Shown piece after piece: positions 1 through 6,906 of a DNA stretch of 7,754 bases. A model generated the notes under the pieces. That model did not search any database, had not been told where the DNA came from, and worked only from the letters and a program-made list of their open reading frames with translations. Position 1 is the stretch's first letter, and every line of letters starts with the position of its first letter. This DNA is from an uncultured Capnocytophaga sp. (GTDB lineage: Bacteria > Bacteroidota > Bacteroidia > Flavobacteriales > Flavobacteriaceae): positions 1-7,754 of the forward strand of contig CAJZFM010000095.1 of NCBI GenBank assembly GCA_915070235.1, given 5' to 3'. The position numbers and the translations under genes were made by a program.

Positions 1-977
1 CTGCCGCTAGCTATGAGGCGCGCCGCTATGGGGTGCGTAGTGCTATGGCGGGGGCTACAGCGCGAGAGTTGTGTCCACAGCTTATCTTTGTCAAACCGCG
101 CTTTGAGCGGTATCGGGAGATTTCTATGCAGATTCGCGCTATCTTCTACGAATATACCGACCTAGTGGAACCGCTTTCCTTGGACGAGGCTTACCTCGAT
201 GTCACCACCAACAAGATGGATATGCCCTCGGCTACCCTTATCGCCCAGCAAATACGCGCTAAAATATTTGAGCAAACAGGACTTACCGCCTCAGCTGGTA
301 TCTCCATCAATAAGTTCATTGCTAAGATCGCCAGCGATTATAACAAACCTAATGGCCAAAAGACGGTACCTCCGGAGGAGGTGCTGGACTTCTTAGCCCA
401 ATTGGACATCAAAAAGTTCTATGGTATAGGCAAGGTAACCGCCCAAAAGATGTACCAAAAAGGAATCTTTACAGGTGCTGACCTGCGCGCCAAGACTCTT
501 GAGGAGTTACAGGAATATTTTGGTAACAATGGCGAGTATTTCTACCAAATAGCCCGCGGCATACACCTAAGCCCGGTACAGCCTTTCCGCTTGGTCAAGT
601 CCATCGGAGTGGAACATACTTTTGAGACAAATATCTCCAGTGAGGTCTTTATGGAGGAACCTCTTAAGAAACTATGTGAGGAGGTCGCCCAGCGATTGGC
701 TAAGAAGCAACTACTGGCCAAGACCGTTACACTCAAGCTCAAGTACAGTGATTTCAAGCAACAAACCCGCAGCCGTACCCTTATTGACTTTGTGGGGGAT
801 AGTGCCACTATCTATCAGGTGATCAGCGAGCTGCTCTATCAGGAGCGATTACGGGAATCAGTACGGCTCTTAGGGGTGTCACTCAGCCACTTCAACTACC
901 CTTCTGAAGAAGGACAACCCCAGTGGGTACAGCTACAATTTGAGTTTCCTCCTTGGGAGCAGTACCCTAAGCGATAA
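1..977 (+). CDS. dinB: DNA polymerase IV (Y-family translesion polymerase), 5'-truncated by window edge
   Basis: Error-prone Y-family polymerase that extends past DNA lesions and stalled forks. The reading frame is open to the left edge (first full codon at base 3) and opens with ASYEARRYGVRSAM, the conserved DinB fingers/palm motif found near residue 50 of E. coli DinB. About 45 N-terminal residues, including the first catalytic Asp, therefore lie outside the window. The second catalytic motif, SLDEAYLD, is present with the metal-binding Asp-Glu pair at 183-188. A helix-hairpin-helix stretch (FYGIGKVTAQKM) lies around 417-452, followed by the little-finger domain at roughly 600-900. The C-terminus carries QLQFEF, a plausible beta-clamp-binding peptide. 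The GTG at 33 is an internal Val of the conserved motif, not a start. glyS follows 67 nt downstream on the same strand. Identification is firm; the clamp motif is inference. Confidence 0.96.
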   Translation, partial: AASYEARRYGVRSAMAGATARELCPQLIFVKPRFERYREISMQIRAIFYEYTDLVEPLSLDEAYLDVTTNKMDMPSATLIAQQIRAKIFEQTGLTASAGISINKFIAKIASDYNKPNGQKTVPPEEVLDFLAQLDIKKFYGIGKVTAQKMYQKGIFTGADLRAKTLEELQEYFGNNGEYFYQIARGIHLSPVQPFRLVKSIGVEHTFETNISSEVFMEEPLKKLCEEVAQRLAKKQLLAKTVTLKLKYSDFKQQTRSRTLIDFVGDSATIYQVISELLYQERLRESVRLLGVSLSHFNYPSEEGQPQWVQLQFEFPPWEQYPKR

Positions 978-997
978 TTTATTTTTCAAAAAATAAA
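978..997 (+). repeat. A/T-only inverted repeat directly after dinB stop, possible weak terminator
   Basis: TTTATTTTT at 978-986 and AAAAATAAA at 989-997 are perfect reverse complements separated by CA. They begin at the base after the dinB stop codon. The stem has no G or C pair and no T-tract follows immediately; a run of T comes only at 1011-1015. It may be a weak terminator or mRNA 3'-end structure, or simply AT-rich intergenic sequence. Confidence 0.3.
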
Positions 998-1017
998 GAA
1001 CTAACGATATTTTTTAC

Positions 1018-1025
1018 TATTTTTG
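1018..1025 (+). promoter_or_regulatory. Bacteroidota -7 promoter element (TAnnTTTG) upstream of glyS
   Basis: TATTTTTG matches the Bacteroidota -7 consensus TAnnTTTG exactly and ends 19 nt before the glyS ATG. Transcription would start near 1031-1033, giving a leader of about a dozen bases. No TTTG occurs at the expected 19-21 nt spacing upstream (the sequence there is A-rich), so the -33 half is missing or degenerate. It implies glyS can be transcribed independently of dinB. Confidence 0.6.
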
Positions 1026-1044
1026 CACTCATTAATTCAGAACT

Positions 1045-2592
1045 ATGGCAAATCAAGAAGACATTTTCAAGAAAGTAATCTCACACGCCAAGGAATATGG
1101 TTATATTTTTCCTTCAAGTGAGATCTATGACGGGCTAAGTGCCGTATATGATTACGCACAGAATGGAGTGGAACTTAAGAAAAACCTCCGTGAATACTGG
1201 TGGAAAGCAATGGTACAACTCCATGAAAACATCGTAGGGATAGATGCCGCTATCTTCATGCACCCTACCACTTGGAAGGCTTCAGGACATGTGGATGCCT
1301 TCAATGACCCCCTTATTGACAACAAAGACTCTAAGAAACGCTACCGTGCTGATACTTTGGTAGAGGATTACGTGGCTAAGATAGAGGACAAAATAGAAAA
1401 AGAAGTTGCCAAAGCTCAAAAACGCTTTGGTGAAGCCTTTGACAAGGAACAATTTCTCTCTACCAATCCCAAAGTAATTGAGTACAAGCAGAGAGCGGAG
1501 GCTATCCTACACCGCTTGGGTAAATCCCTAGAGCGAGAGGACTTAGCCGATGTAAAAGCTCTTATTGAAGAATTGGATATCGTATGTCCTATCTCTGGTA
1601 CTAAGAATTGGACAGAGGTAAAGCAATTCAACCTGATGTTCGGCACCAAGCTCGGCGCCACTTCTGAAGGAGCTATGGACTTGTACCTACGCCCAGAGAC
1701 AGCTCAGGGAATCTTTGTCAATTTCTCCAATGTACAGAAGACAGGACGTATGAAAATTCCTTTTGGAATTGCTCAAACAGGAAAGGCTTTCCGCAATGAG
1801 ATTGTGGCTCGTCAGTTTATCTTCCGTATGCGTGAGTTCGAACAAATGGAAATGCAGTTCTTTATCAAACCTGGTACCCAACAAGAATGGTACGAGCATT
1901 GGAAAAAAACCCGCCTTAATTGGCACCTTTCCTTGGGCTTGGGCGCTGAAAACTACCGCTTCCATGACCATGAGAAATTGGCTCACTATGCCGATGCAGC
2001 TTGTGATATAGAGTTCCGCTTCCCATTCGGTTTCAAGGAGTTAGAGGGTATCCACTCCCGTACTGATTTTGACTTGGGCAACCATGAGAAATATTCAGGT
2101 AAGAAGCTACAATACTTTGATCCAGAGGAAAATAGGAGTTATGTCCCCTATGTATTGGAGACATCTGTGGGGCTTGACCGCTTATTCTTGGCTATCTTCT
2201 CCCATAGCCTACAAGAGGAAACCCTTGAGGACGGGGAAACACGTACTGTATTGCGCTTACCTTTTGTACTTGCTCCTACCAAAGTAGCGGTATTGCCTTT
2301 GCTCAAGAAAGATGAGTTGCCTGAGCTTGCCTTACAGATCTTCAATGATTTGAAATATGACTTTAATGTAGCTTATGATGAGAAAGATGCTATAGGTCGT
2401 CGTTATCGTAGGCAAGACGCCGTAGGAACGCCTTTCTGTATTACAGTGGATCACCAATCCAAAGAGGACAACACCGTTACCCTACGCCACCGTGATACCA
2501 TGGAGCAACAACGTGTGCCTATCTCCGCCCTTAGAGAGCTTATTCTCAAAGAAGTAGATATGAACCAATGGCTTAGAAAATTAAGTAAATAA
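1045..2592 (+). CDS. glyS: Glycyl-tRNA synthetase, single-chain dimeric type (class II)
   Basis: Charges tRNA-Gly with glycine using ATP, in the cytoplasm. The 515-residue product is the alpha2 (eukaryote/archaea-like) GlyRS, not the alpha2beta2 GlyQ/GlyS enzyme of E. coli. The N-terminal signature FPSSEIYDGLSAVYDYAQNG is at residues 22-41. An insertion rich in charged residues spans about 95-175. The RPETAQGIF segment starts at 216. Class II motif 2 holds FRNE at 249-252, with its ATP-contacting Arg. Motif 3 is ETSVGLDRLF at 372-381. The anticodon-binding domain runs from about 405 (APTKVAVLPL) to the end. The ATG at 1045 sits just after the TAnnTTTG element, with no Shine-Dalgarno. The gene converges on rnhA across a shared hairpin. 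Nothing suggests damage; all motifs are intact. Confidence 0.98.
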   Translation: MANQEDIFKKVISHAKEYGYIFPSSEIYDGLSAVYDYAQNGVELKKNLREYWWKAMVQLHENIVGIDAAIFMHPTTWKASGHVDAFNDPLIDNKDSKKRYRADTLVEDYVAKIEDKIEKEVAKAQKRFGEAFDKEQFLSTNPKVIEYKQRAEAILHRLGKSLEREDLADVKALIEELDIVCPISGTKNWTEVKQFNLMFGTKLGATSEGAMDLYLRPETAQGIFVNFSNVQKTGRMKIPFGIAQTGKAFRNEIVARQFIFRMREFEQMEMQFFIKPGTQQEWYEHWKKTRLNWHLSLGLGAENYRFHDHEKLAHYADAACDIEFRFPFGFKELEGIHSRTDFDLGNHEKYSGKKLQYFDPEENRSYVPYVLETSVGLDRLFLAIFSHSLQEETLEDGETRTVLRLPFVLAPTKVAVLPLLKKDELPELALQIFNDLKYDFNVAYDEKDAIGRRYRRQDAVGTPFCITVDHQSKEDNTVTLRHRDTMEQQRVPISALRELILKEVDMNQWLRKLSK

Positions 2593-2611
2593 ACTGATTT
2601 GTCAATAAATC

Positions 2612-2645
2612 AATGAGCTAATTAGCAATTGCTAATTAGCTCATT
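2612..2645. terminator. Perfect 34-nt palindrome, probable bidirectional terminator between glyS and rnhA
   Basis: Bases 2612-2645 read identically on both strands: a 15-bp stem (AATGAGCTAATTAGC and its complement) closed by an AATT loop. On the plus strand it is followed by A and then TTTTTT (2647-2652), the layout of an intrinsic terminator for glyS. On the minus strand the downstream sequence (ATTTATTGAC) is a poorer U-tract. The right arm overlaps two bases of the rnhA stop codon (2644-2646), so rnhA mRNA enters the stem as translation ends. Its place between two converging genes supports a shared terminator. Confidence 0.85.
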
Positions 2646-3267
2646 ATTTTTTGTTACCATAATCAGCAGGGATTTCACCCCAGAGCTGGGTCTCCCACTT
2701 GAGAATGGGATTGGTATAGGTGTGAGTATGTAACCACTTTTCAGCACGTTCTATCAGTTCAAAGACTTTCTTATTGGCTGCTTCCAAAGGGAGTTTTGTC
2801 TTGCATTTCTTTTGCTTTACCCACGAGATAGCTATTTTACTATCGGAATAGATCGTGCGGGTGTCCCCAGAGAGGGATAACTGCGCCAAGGCATGTACTA
2901 TGGCCAAGAACTCTCCTATATTGTTGGTAGCTTTTAAAAAAGGCCCTTGGGAGAAATAGATCGTTCCTGTGGAAAGGTCTATCGCACGATAGTACATAGT
3001 GCCAGGGTTGCCACTACAAGCCGCATCTACAGCGATACTATGGGTGTTGTAGGGAGGATTTTCTCCAAAGGTGGGAAGTGTAGGTGTATTTTTCTTCCCT
3101 ATATGCTCCCAATAGTTCTCATTGAGTGCCTTTTGTGCTTGCTCCTTGGTAGGAAAGGACTTATATTTGGCTGTTGGATAGCCTGATACATTCTTCTTGC
3201 ATTCCTCCCAAGAGGAAAAGACGCCTATATTATAGCCCTCCCATACGGTATAGTATTTTTTTGCCAT
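2644..3267 (-). CDS. rnhA: Ribonuclease H family protein with N-terminal viroplasmin (hybrid-binding) domain
   Basis: Cleaves the RNA strand of RNA:DNA hybrids (R-loops, primers). The 207-residue product has two modules. Residues 1-56 form a Cauli_VI/RNase H hybrid-binding domain: YYTVWEGYNIGVFSSWEEC, then the K-x-F-x-T-KEQAQKAL helix. Residues 77-204 form the RNase H fold. The four acidic catalytic residues can be placed at D81 (AVDAACSGNPG), E119 (NNIGEF), D142 (YSDSK) and D202 (IPADYG). The first motif reads D-A-A where E. coli RNase HI has D-G-S, and the tail motif WGEIPADYG is the form I associate with Bacteroidota homologues. The ATG lies 2 nt after the trmH stop, so this is the last gene of the minus-strand operon and may be translationally coupled. 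Its stop codon overlaps the terminator palindrome. Confidence 0.93.
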   Translation of the reverse strand: MAKKYYTVWEGYNIGVFSSWEECKKNVSGYPTAKYKSFPTKEQAQKALNENYWEHIGKKNTPTLPTFGENPPYNTHSIAVDAACSGNPGTMYYRAIDLSTGTIYFSQGPFLKATNNIGEFLAIVHALAQLSLSGDTRTIYSDSKIAISWVKQKKCKTKLPLEAANKKVFELIERAEKWLHTHTYTNPILKWETQLWGEIPADYGNKK

Positions 3268-3269
3268 AA

Positions 3270-3929
3270 TTATTTGAGAGAATAGTAACGAGATAGGACA
3301 TCGGTAAGGCTACGAATGGAATTTTTCGTCCATTGTAAGCGCAAAAGTAGCTGTTCCTCTTCAGAAAGTCGCCAATTGAGATCCGAAGCGCGTAGCTTGG
3401 TAGTCAGGTATTGGAGAATGATAGCCACACTTACGGAGATATTGAGACTCTCGGTAAAGCCCACCATAGGTATGGTAAGGTAGGCATCGGCTTGGGAGAT
3501 CACCTGTTGGGAAAGGCCATCTCTTTCTGTACCAAAGAAAAAAGCGCTCTTAGGGGTTATATCAAACTCCTGTAGCGGTACTGCCGTAGGAGCAGGCAGG
3601 GTGGCTACAATCTGGTAGCCTTGTGCTCTGAGGGTATCTATACAAGGCTGTACCTCGGCATATCGCTGAGTGGTTACCCATTTCTCAGCACCCATAGCTA
3701 TTTTGGCATCTAAGCGTTTGCCATATTTCTCCTCTATCATATGCGCTGTCTGTACGCCAAAGACCTCACAGGTACGAATCACCGCACTGGCGTTGTGCAT
3801 CTGGAAAACATCTTCTATGGCTACGGTAAAGTGCTGGGTTCTATTGGCAAGAATCTCAGTAAATCGCTCCTTGCGCTCCTGGGTGATAAAGTCCTCTAAG
3901 TAAGTGAGTAATCGTTGTTCTTCGCTCAT
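3270..3929 (-). CDS. trmH: TrmH-type SPOUT RNA 2'-O-methyltransferase, probably tRNA Gm18
   Basis: SpoU/TrmH-class enzyme that methylates a ribose 2'-OH with S-adenosylmethionine. Its likely target is G18 in the tRNA D-loop. The 219-residue length is close to E. coli TrmH (229). Motif 1 is NASAVIRTCEVFG at residues 46-58, with the presumed catalytic Arg at 52. Motif 2 is FFGTERDGLS at 131-140, and motif 3 is IPMVGFTESLNISVSVA at 153-169, together forming the trefoil-knot SAM site. The tail LSEEEQLLLRLQWTKNSI (188-205) matches the small C-terminal domain specific to TrmH, which argues against the related RlmB and TrmL. The gene starts 4 nt after the acyltransferase stop and ends 2 nt before rnhA. 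The family assignment is firm; the G18 specificity is inferred from the C-terminal domain. Confidence 0.92.
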   Translation of the reverse strand: MSEEQRLLTYLEDFITQERKERFTEILANRTQHFTVAIEDVFQMHNASAVIRTCEVFGVQTAHMIEEKYGKRLDAKIAMGAEKWVTTQRYAEVQPCIDTLRAQGYQIVATLPAPTAVPLQEFDITPKSAFFFGTERDGLSQQVISQADAYLTIPMVGFTESLNISVSVAIILQYLTTKLRASDLNWRLSEEEQLLLRLQWTKNSIRSLTDVLSRYYSLK

Positions 3930-3933
3930 TGTT

Positions 3934-5085
3934 TTAGTATTTCTGTTTTACAAAAATTGCTCCTATTCTCTTGAGAAATTGGTAGATTTTTGCTTTTATA
4001 AAGTCTATTTTTTCATCTATTAGTGCCTCTTTGCTCATATATAAGAAAGTAATGAGTATGGTTACCACTACAAAGAGGATTGCTCCTATGATTGCCTGCC
4101 AAGGGGTAAGCTGATTATGGAAGTAGCGATAAAACCCCATACCTGTAAAGCTCCCATAGAGGAGTATATAATGAATCACATAGATAGAAAGGGTGTTTTG
4201 TCCTATTTTCTGCAATGTTGGGGAGGTGATTACATTGCGAAGAATCATAAAGAGGGCAAAGAAGAGCAGCACATTCCCTATACGCTTTATCAGATAATCC
4301 CCATGAGCAATAAGTTGTAAGGAATATATTTGGAAGGTATCGGCTATCTTTCCGATCCAATAGGGAAAAGTCAAGAATATAACACCCAAAATGATATACC
4401 ACACTATAGAATTGCGATATAGGTTAGGATTTTCTCGGTTTTTATAGAACAAAAATCCCAAAAATCCTCCTAAGGAAGCATAGCCAAACCAAGGGAAAAT
4501 GGTAAATACAGAGCCATTGACTTTGGTAAAATAATTGGCTATAAACATAGGTAAATACTCGTAGGTCAGGTGACTATAGATAGGCTCAAAGAAAAAGGCG
4601 ACAAAGGTTGTCCCCAGCATAATAAGAGACATTCGTAAGCGATTTTTCCGCTTATAAGTAAGCAAGTAAAAGGCGATCAGAAAGAGTAGGGAAAGACCTA
4701 TACAATGGAGCACATCTACACACCTGACATTCATATCGGTATAATCTGGTGTAAAGAGGTTGATTATATTGGTACGCAGCAGATAGGCGATGATAATTAG
4801 GTTGATTCCTCGCCTGACCCCTTTTTGTACGCGTATATGATTCCAACCCATTTTGGCTGGATTCTGCTCCTTGATAAGCAAGTAAGTGAAGATAAAGCCC
4901 GAAACTGTAAAGAATACAGGGGCTGTCATTCCTCTGATATAGTGCCAAGTGGCATAGAACAAGTTATTCTCATCACGATACTCAGGTGCCAATAAGCCAT
5001 CTATAAAATGCCCTTCAAGCATCATACAGATAGCAAAAGCCCTGATAATGTCTATAAAAATCAGTCGTGAGGTAGTTTGTTTCAT
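3934..5085 (-). CDS. Multi-pass membrane acyltransferase-like protein (HGSNAT/DUF1624 type)
   Basis: A 383-residue integral membrane protein with about ten hydrophobic segments, among them roughly residues 9-30, 53-71, 92-110, 124-143, 151-166, 195-213, 226-243, 268-286, 297-313 and 329-350. The N-terminus RLIFIDIIRAFAICMMLEGH (7-26) matches the R-x-x-x-x-D-x-x-R-(G/A)-x-A pattern with a membrane His (H26) of heparan-alpha-glucosaminide N-acetyltransferase/DUF1624 proteins. SGFIFTYLL (62-70) and NTLSIYVIHY (297-306) resemble wider acyltransferase-3 proteins. These families move acyl groups across or at the membrane onto glycans, but the substrate cannot be read from sequence. The C-terminal tail (350-383) is basic and probably cytoplasmic. 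It lies 4 nt from each operon neighbour. Nothing nearby is a glycan pathway gene, so the physiological target is open. Confidence 0.82.
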   Translation of the reverse strand: MKQTTSRLIFIDIIRAFAICMMLEGHFIDGLLAPEYRDENNLFYATWHYIRGMTAPVFFTVSGFIFTYLLIKEQNPAKMGWNHIRVQKGVRRGINLIIIAYLLRTNIINLFTPDYTDMNVRCVDVLHCIGLSLLFLIAFYLLTYKRKNRLRMSLIMLGTTFVAFFFEPIYSHLTYEYLPMFIANYFTKVNGSVFTIFPWFGYASLGGFLGFLFYKNRENPNLYRNSIVWYIILGVIFLTFPYWIGKIADTFQIYSLQLIAHGDYLIKRIGNVLLFFALFMILRNVITSPTLQKIGQNTLSIYVIHYILLYGSFTGMGFYRYFHNQLTPWQAIIGAILFVVVTILITFLYMSKEALIDEKIDFIKAKIYQFLKRIGAIFVKQKY

Positions 5086-5089
5086 TTTA

Positions 5090-5731
5090 TTAGAATTGTA
5101 AAAAAGGATTCAGGCGCTTCTCTTCCCCTATGGTGGTGGGCATGCCATGCCCGCTATATACTTGGGTATGCTCTGGTAGGGTGAGTAGTTGAGTACGGAT
5201 ACTGGTAAGGAGTTGGTCGTAATCCCCCTTGTATAGGTCTGTACGGCCTATGCTTCTGCGAAAGAGCGCATCGCCTGAGATGATTATGTTTTGGCTTTCT
5301 ATATAAAAAGCAATACTCCCTGGTGAGTGTCCTGGTACAAAACGTATAGCAATAGGGGTATCCTCCAAGTGAAGGACGGTATGCTCATCTATAAAAACAT
5401 AATCCCCACTAAATTCGGGAAAATCAAAACCAAAAAGGCGACCATCCAAAGGATTACGCTCCAAGATTTCTTTCTCATTCGCATGCAGATGCACAGGCAA
5501 AGCAAACGTATCACATGCCCATTGGAGACCAAAAACATGATCTATATGAGCGTGTGTCAAAAGGATTTTCTCTACAATAAGTCCTTTTTCCTTGATAAAA
5601 TCTCGGAGCTTTACCTCCTCCGAGTGAGTGATACAACCAGGGTCTATAAGGAAGGCCTTGCCCTGTGGGGAGTACAATATGTAAGTGTTTTCAGAAAACG
5701 GATTAAATGTAAATTGCTGTAATGTAAGCAT
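5090..5731 (-). CDS. Metallo-beta-lactamase-fold hydrolase, GloC/YcbL-like glyoxalase II type
   Basis: Likely Zn-dependent thioester hydrolase of the glyoxalase II family, acting for example on S-D-lactoylglutathione-like substrates. The 213-residue protein has the full metal set: THAHIDH at 59-65 (H60, H62, D64, H65), PGHSPGS at 134-140 (H135), SGDALF at 153-158 (D154), and SGHGMPTTIGEEK at 193-205 (H195). The RSIGRTDL segment and the ending EKRLNPFLQF closely resemble E. coli GloC/YcbL, which also lacks the C-terminal substrate domain of classical GloB. I chose the ATG at 5731 (MLTLQQFTFNPFSENTY) because the family begins there and a strong promoter lies at 5767-5798. A longer frame back to 5827 would start upstream of that promoter. 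First gene of the operon; the next gene starts 4 nt after its stop. The thiol carrier in this organism is unknown. Confidence 0.9.
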   Translation of the reverse strand: MLTLQQFTFNPFSENTYILYSPQGKAFLIDPGCITHSEEVKLRDFIKEKGLIVEKILLTHAHIDHVFGLQWACDTFALPVHLHANEKEILERNPLDGRLFGFDFPEFSGDYVFIDEHTVLHLEDTPIAIRFVPGHSPGSIAFYIESQNIIISGDALFRRSIGRTDLYKGDYDQLLTSIRTQLLTLPEHTQVYSGHGMPTTIGEEKRLNPFLQF

Positions 5732-5766
5732 TTTCGTATAAGTAAAAGATACATTTTTCAAAGTTG

Positions 5767-5798
5767 CAAAGATACTATATTTTACAGATACAAGCAAA
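5767..5798 (-). promoter_or_regulatory. Full Bacteroidota promoter (TTTG-N20-TATCTTTG) for the minus-strand operon
   Basis: Read on the minus strand, TTTG (5798-5795) is followed by exactly 20 nt and then TATCTTTG (5774-5767). This matches both halves of the Bacteroidota primary-sigma consensus at ideal spacing. Transcription would begin near 5760, leaving a leader of about 29 nt to the ATG at 5731. The leader is A/T-rich (TGAAAAATGTATCTTTTACT...) without a Shine-Dalgarno. It should drive the hydrolase, acyltransferase, trmH and rnhA together. Confidence 0.8.
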
Positions 5799-5829
5799 AT
5801 CTTGGTGTTTAAAAAAACTGATGTCACTT

Positions 5830-5862
5830 TTTCTCATATCCAAGATTTTTTTCGTACTTTTG
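5830..5862 (+). promoter_or_regulatory. Bacteroidota promoter for the BtrH-like gene, divergent from the operon promoter
   Basis: TACTTTTG at 5855-5862 is an exact TAnnTTTG match, 19 nt before the ATG at 5882. At 21 nt upstream, TTTC (5830-5833) is one base off the -33 TTTG. The two promoters point away from each other, with their -33 elements about 31 nt apart across an A-tract (5811-5817). The predicted leader is only about 12 nt, with no Shine-Dalgarno. Confidence 0.65.
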
Positions 5863-5881
5863 CCTGCCTTATCTTTTGTAT

Positions 5882-6886
5882 ATGTCAATAGCGTTTCAAC
5901 ATAACCAATCTGCTCATTGTGAAAATGGTGTAGCTTCCAACCTACTGAATTACTATGGCTTAAAGCTCAGTGAGCCTATGATATTCGGAATTGGTTCTGG
6001 ACTGCTATTCTTCTATTTTCCTTGGCTGAAAGTCAATCAGGCTCCTGCTATTAGCTATCGCACTATGCCTGGGCATATTTTCTCCAAGGTAGCACGCAGA
6101 CTGGGATTTCGTGTAAGGCGTGAGCGGTTTTCCTCACCAGAGAAGGCACAACAAGTCTTAGATGAGAAGCTAAAAACAGGCTTTCCCGTAGGCTTGCAAG
6201 TGGGTGTATATCACCTGACTTATTTCCCCGATGCTTACCGTTTTCACTTCAATGCGCATAACTTAGTAGTATATGGCAAGGAGGGAGACAGCTACCTTAT
6301 CAGTGATCCTGTCATGGAACAACCCACAAAACTTAGCTCGCAAGAACTTGAGAAAGTACGCTTTGCCAAGGGAGTATTGGCGCCCAAGGGACATATGTAC
6401 TTCCCTACACATCTGCCCCAGCATATCTCCTTGGAAACAGCGATTCGCAAAGGCATCAAAGAAACTTGCCAAAAGATGCTCGCCCCTGTACCTATCGTAG
6501 GGGTCAAGGCTATCAGATGGGTAAGCAAAGATATACTGCGCTGGTATGACAAGCGAGGGGTCAAAATCACCAATCACTACCTCGCCCAAATGGTTCGTAT
6601 GCAGGAGGAAATAGGCACTGGCGGTGGTGGTTTTCGCTTTATCTATGGAGCCTTCCTCGAGGAAGCAGCGGAGGTACTCAAAAATAATGCCCTCAAGGAA
6701 TATTCGCAAGAGATTACCGCTATTGGCGACCTTTGGCGTGATTTTGCCGTGGAGGTAGCACGCCTATACAAAAACCGCAACCAAGCGCATCGTGCCGCTT
6801 ATGAAGACCTTTCCCAAAGACTCTTGACAATAGCCCAACGCGAAGAGGCATTTTACAAAAGGCTTAAGAAAGTGGTTAGTGGTTAG
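5882..6886 (+). CDS. BtrH N-terminal domain + DUF4872 protein, papain-like fold candidate
   Basis: 334 residues, soluble, no signal peptide. Residues 8-145 match BtrH_N: NQSAHCENGVASNLLNYYG near the start, then FGIGSGLLFFYF. The family is named for BtrH, the butirosin-pathway acyltransferase that moves a side chain from a carrier protein to an aminoglycoside. Conserved C13 (HCENG), H126 (FNAHNLVVYG) and D142 (LISDP) are spaced like a papain-type triad. The C-terminal half contains IGTGGGGFRFIYGAFLEEAAEVL (244-266), a pattern I associate with DUF4872, and ends in a charged helical tail. I prefer the ATG at 5882; an in-frame TTG at 5876 would add two residues. The last codons (VVSG-stop) are made of an intergenic heptamer repeat. 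No carrier protein, NRPS or transporter gene is visible, so the substrate is unknown. Confidence 0.85.
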   Translation: MSIAFQHNQSAHCENGVASNLLNYYGLKLSEPMIFGIGSGLLFFYFPWLKVNQAPAISYRTMPGHIFSKVARRLGFRVRRERFSSPEKAQQVLDEKLKTGFPVGLQVGVYHLTYFPDAYRFHFNAHNLVVYGKEGDSYLISDPVMEQPTKLSSQELEKVRFAKGVLAPKGHMYFPTHLPQHISLETAIRKGIKETCQKMLAPVPIVGVKAIRWVSKDILRWYDKRGVKITNHYLAQMVRMQEEIGTGGGGFRFIYGAFLEEAAEVLKNNALKEYSQEITAIGDLWRDFAVEVARLYKNRNQAHRAAYEDLSQRLLTIAQREEAFYKRLKKVVSG

Positions 6887-6906
6887 TGATTAGTGGTTAG
6901 TAATTC
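6872..6906 (+). repeat. Heptanucleotide tandem repeat GTGGTTA overlapping the 3' end of the BtrH-like gene
   Basis: Units read GTGGTTA (6872-6878), GTGGTTA (6879-6885), GTGATTA (6886-6892) and GTGGTTA (6893-6899), then a decayed GTAATTC (6900-6906). The first two units encode the last residues of the BtrH-like protein and its TAG stop. Heptamer tandem repeats of this kind are reported between genes in some bacteria, such as the STRR repeats of cyanobacteria. Any function here is unknown. Confidence 0.85.

Noticed and set aside
33..977. GTG at 33 as the start of dinB
   Set aside because: The frame is open to the window edge, and the upstream codons encode the conserved ASYEARRYG part of the DinB motif. 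The gene is truncated by the window and does not start at 33.
978..997. Strong intrinsic terminator after dinB
   Set aside because: The stem is A/T only with a two-base spacer and no adjacent T-tract. It is kept only as a low-confidence inverted repeat.
1687..1986. 99-codon minus-strand frame inside glyS
   Set aside because: It is the shadow of the GlyRS catalytic core; motifs 2 and 3 confirm the sense frame.
5327..5722. 131-codon plus-strand open frame
   Set aside because: It lies antisense within the hydrolase gene, whose catalytic motifs are all intact. The translation matches no family I recognise.
5732..5827. 32-residue N-terminal extension of the metallo-beta-lactamase protein (start at 5827)
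   Set aside because: It would begin upstream of the strong promoter at 5767-5798, and its sequence does not resemble the family N-terminus. The family normally begins at the MLTLQQFTFNPF segment.
5876..5881. TTG start for the BtrH-like protein
   Set aside because: It adds only Met-Tyr before an ATG that suits the short predicted leader equally well. ATG is the more likely initiator, though TTG cannot be excluded.
6263..6709. 148-codon minus-strand open frame opposite the BtrH-like gene
   Set aside because: The plus-strand frame has clear domain motifs through this stretch. The antisense product has no recognisable motif and no promoter match that I could see.
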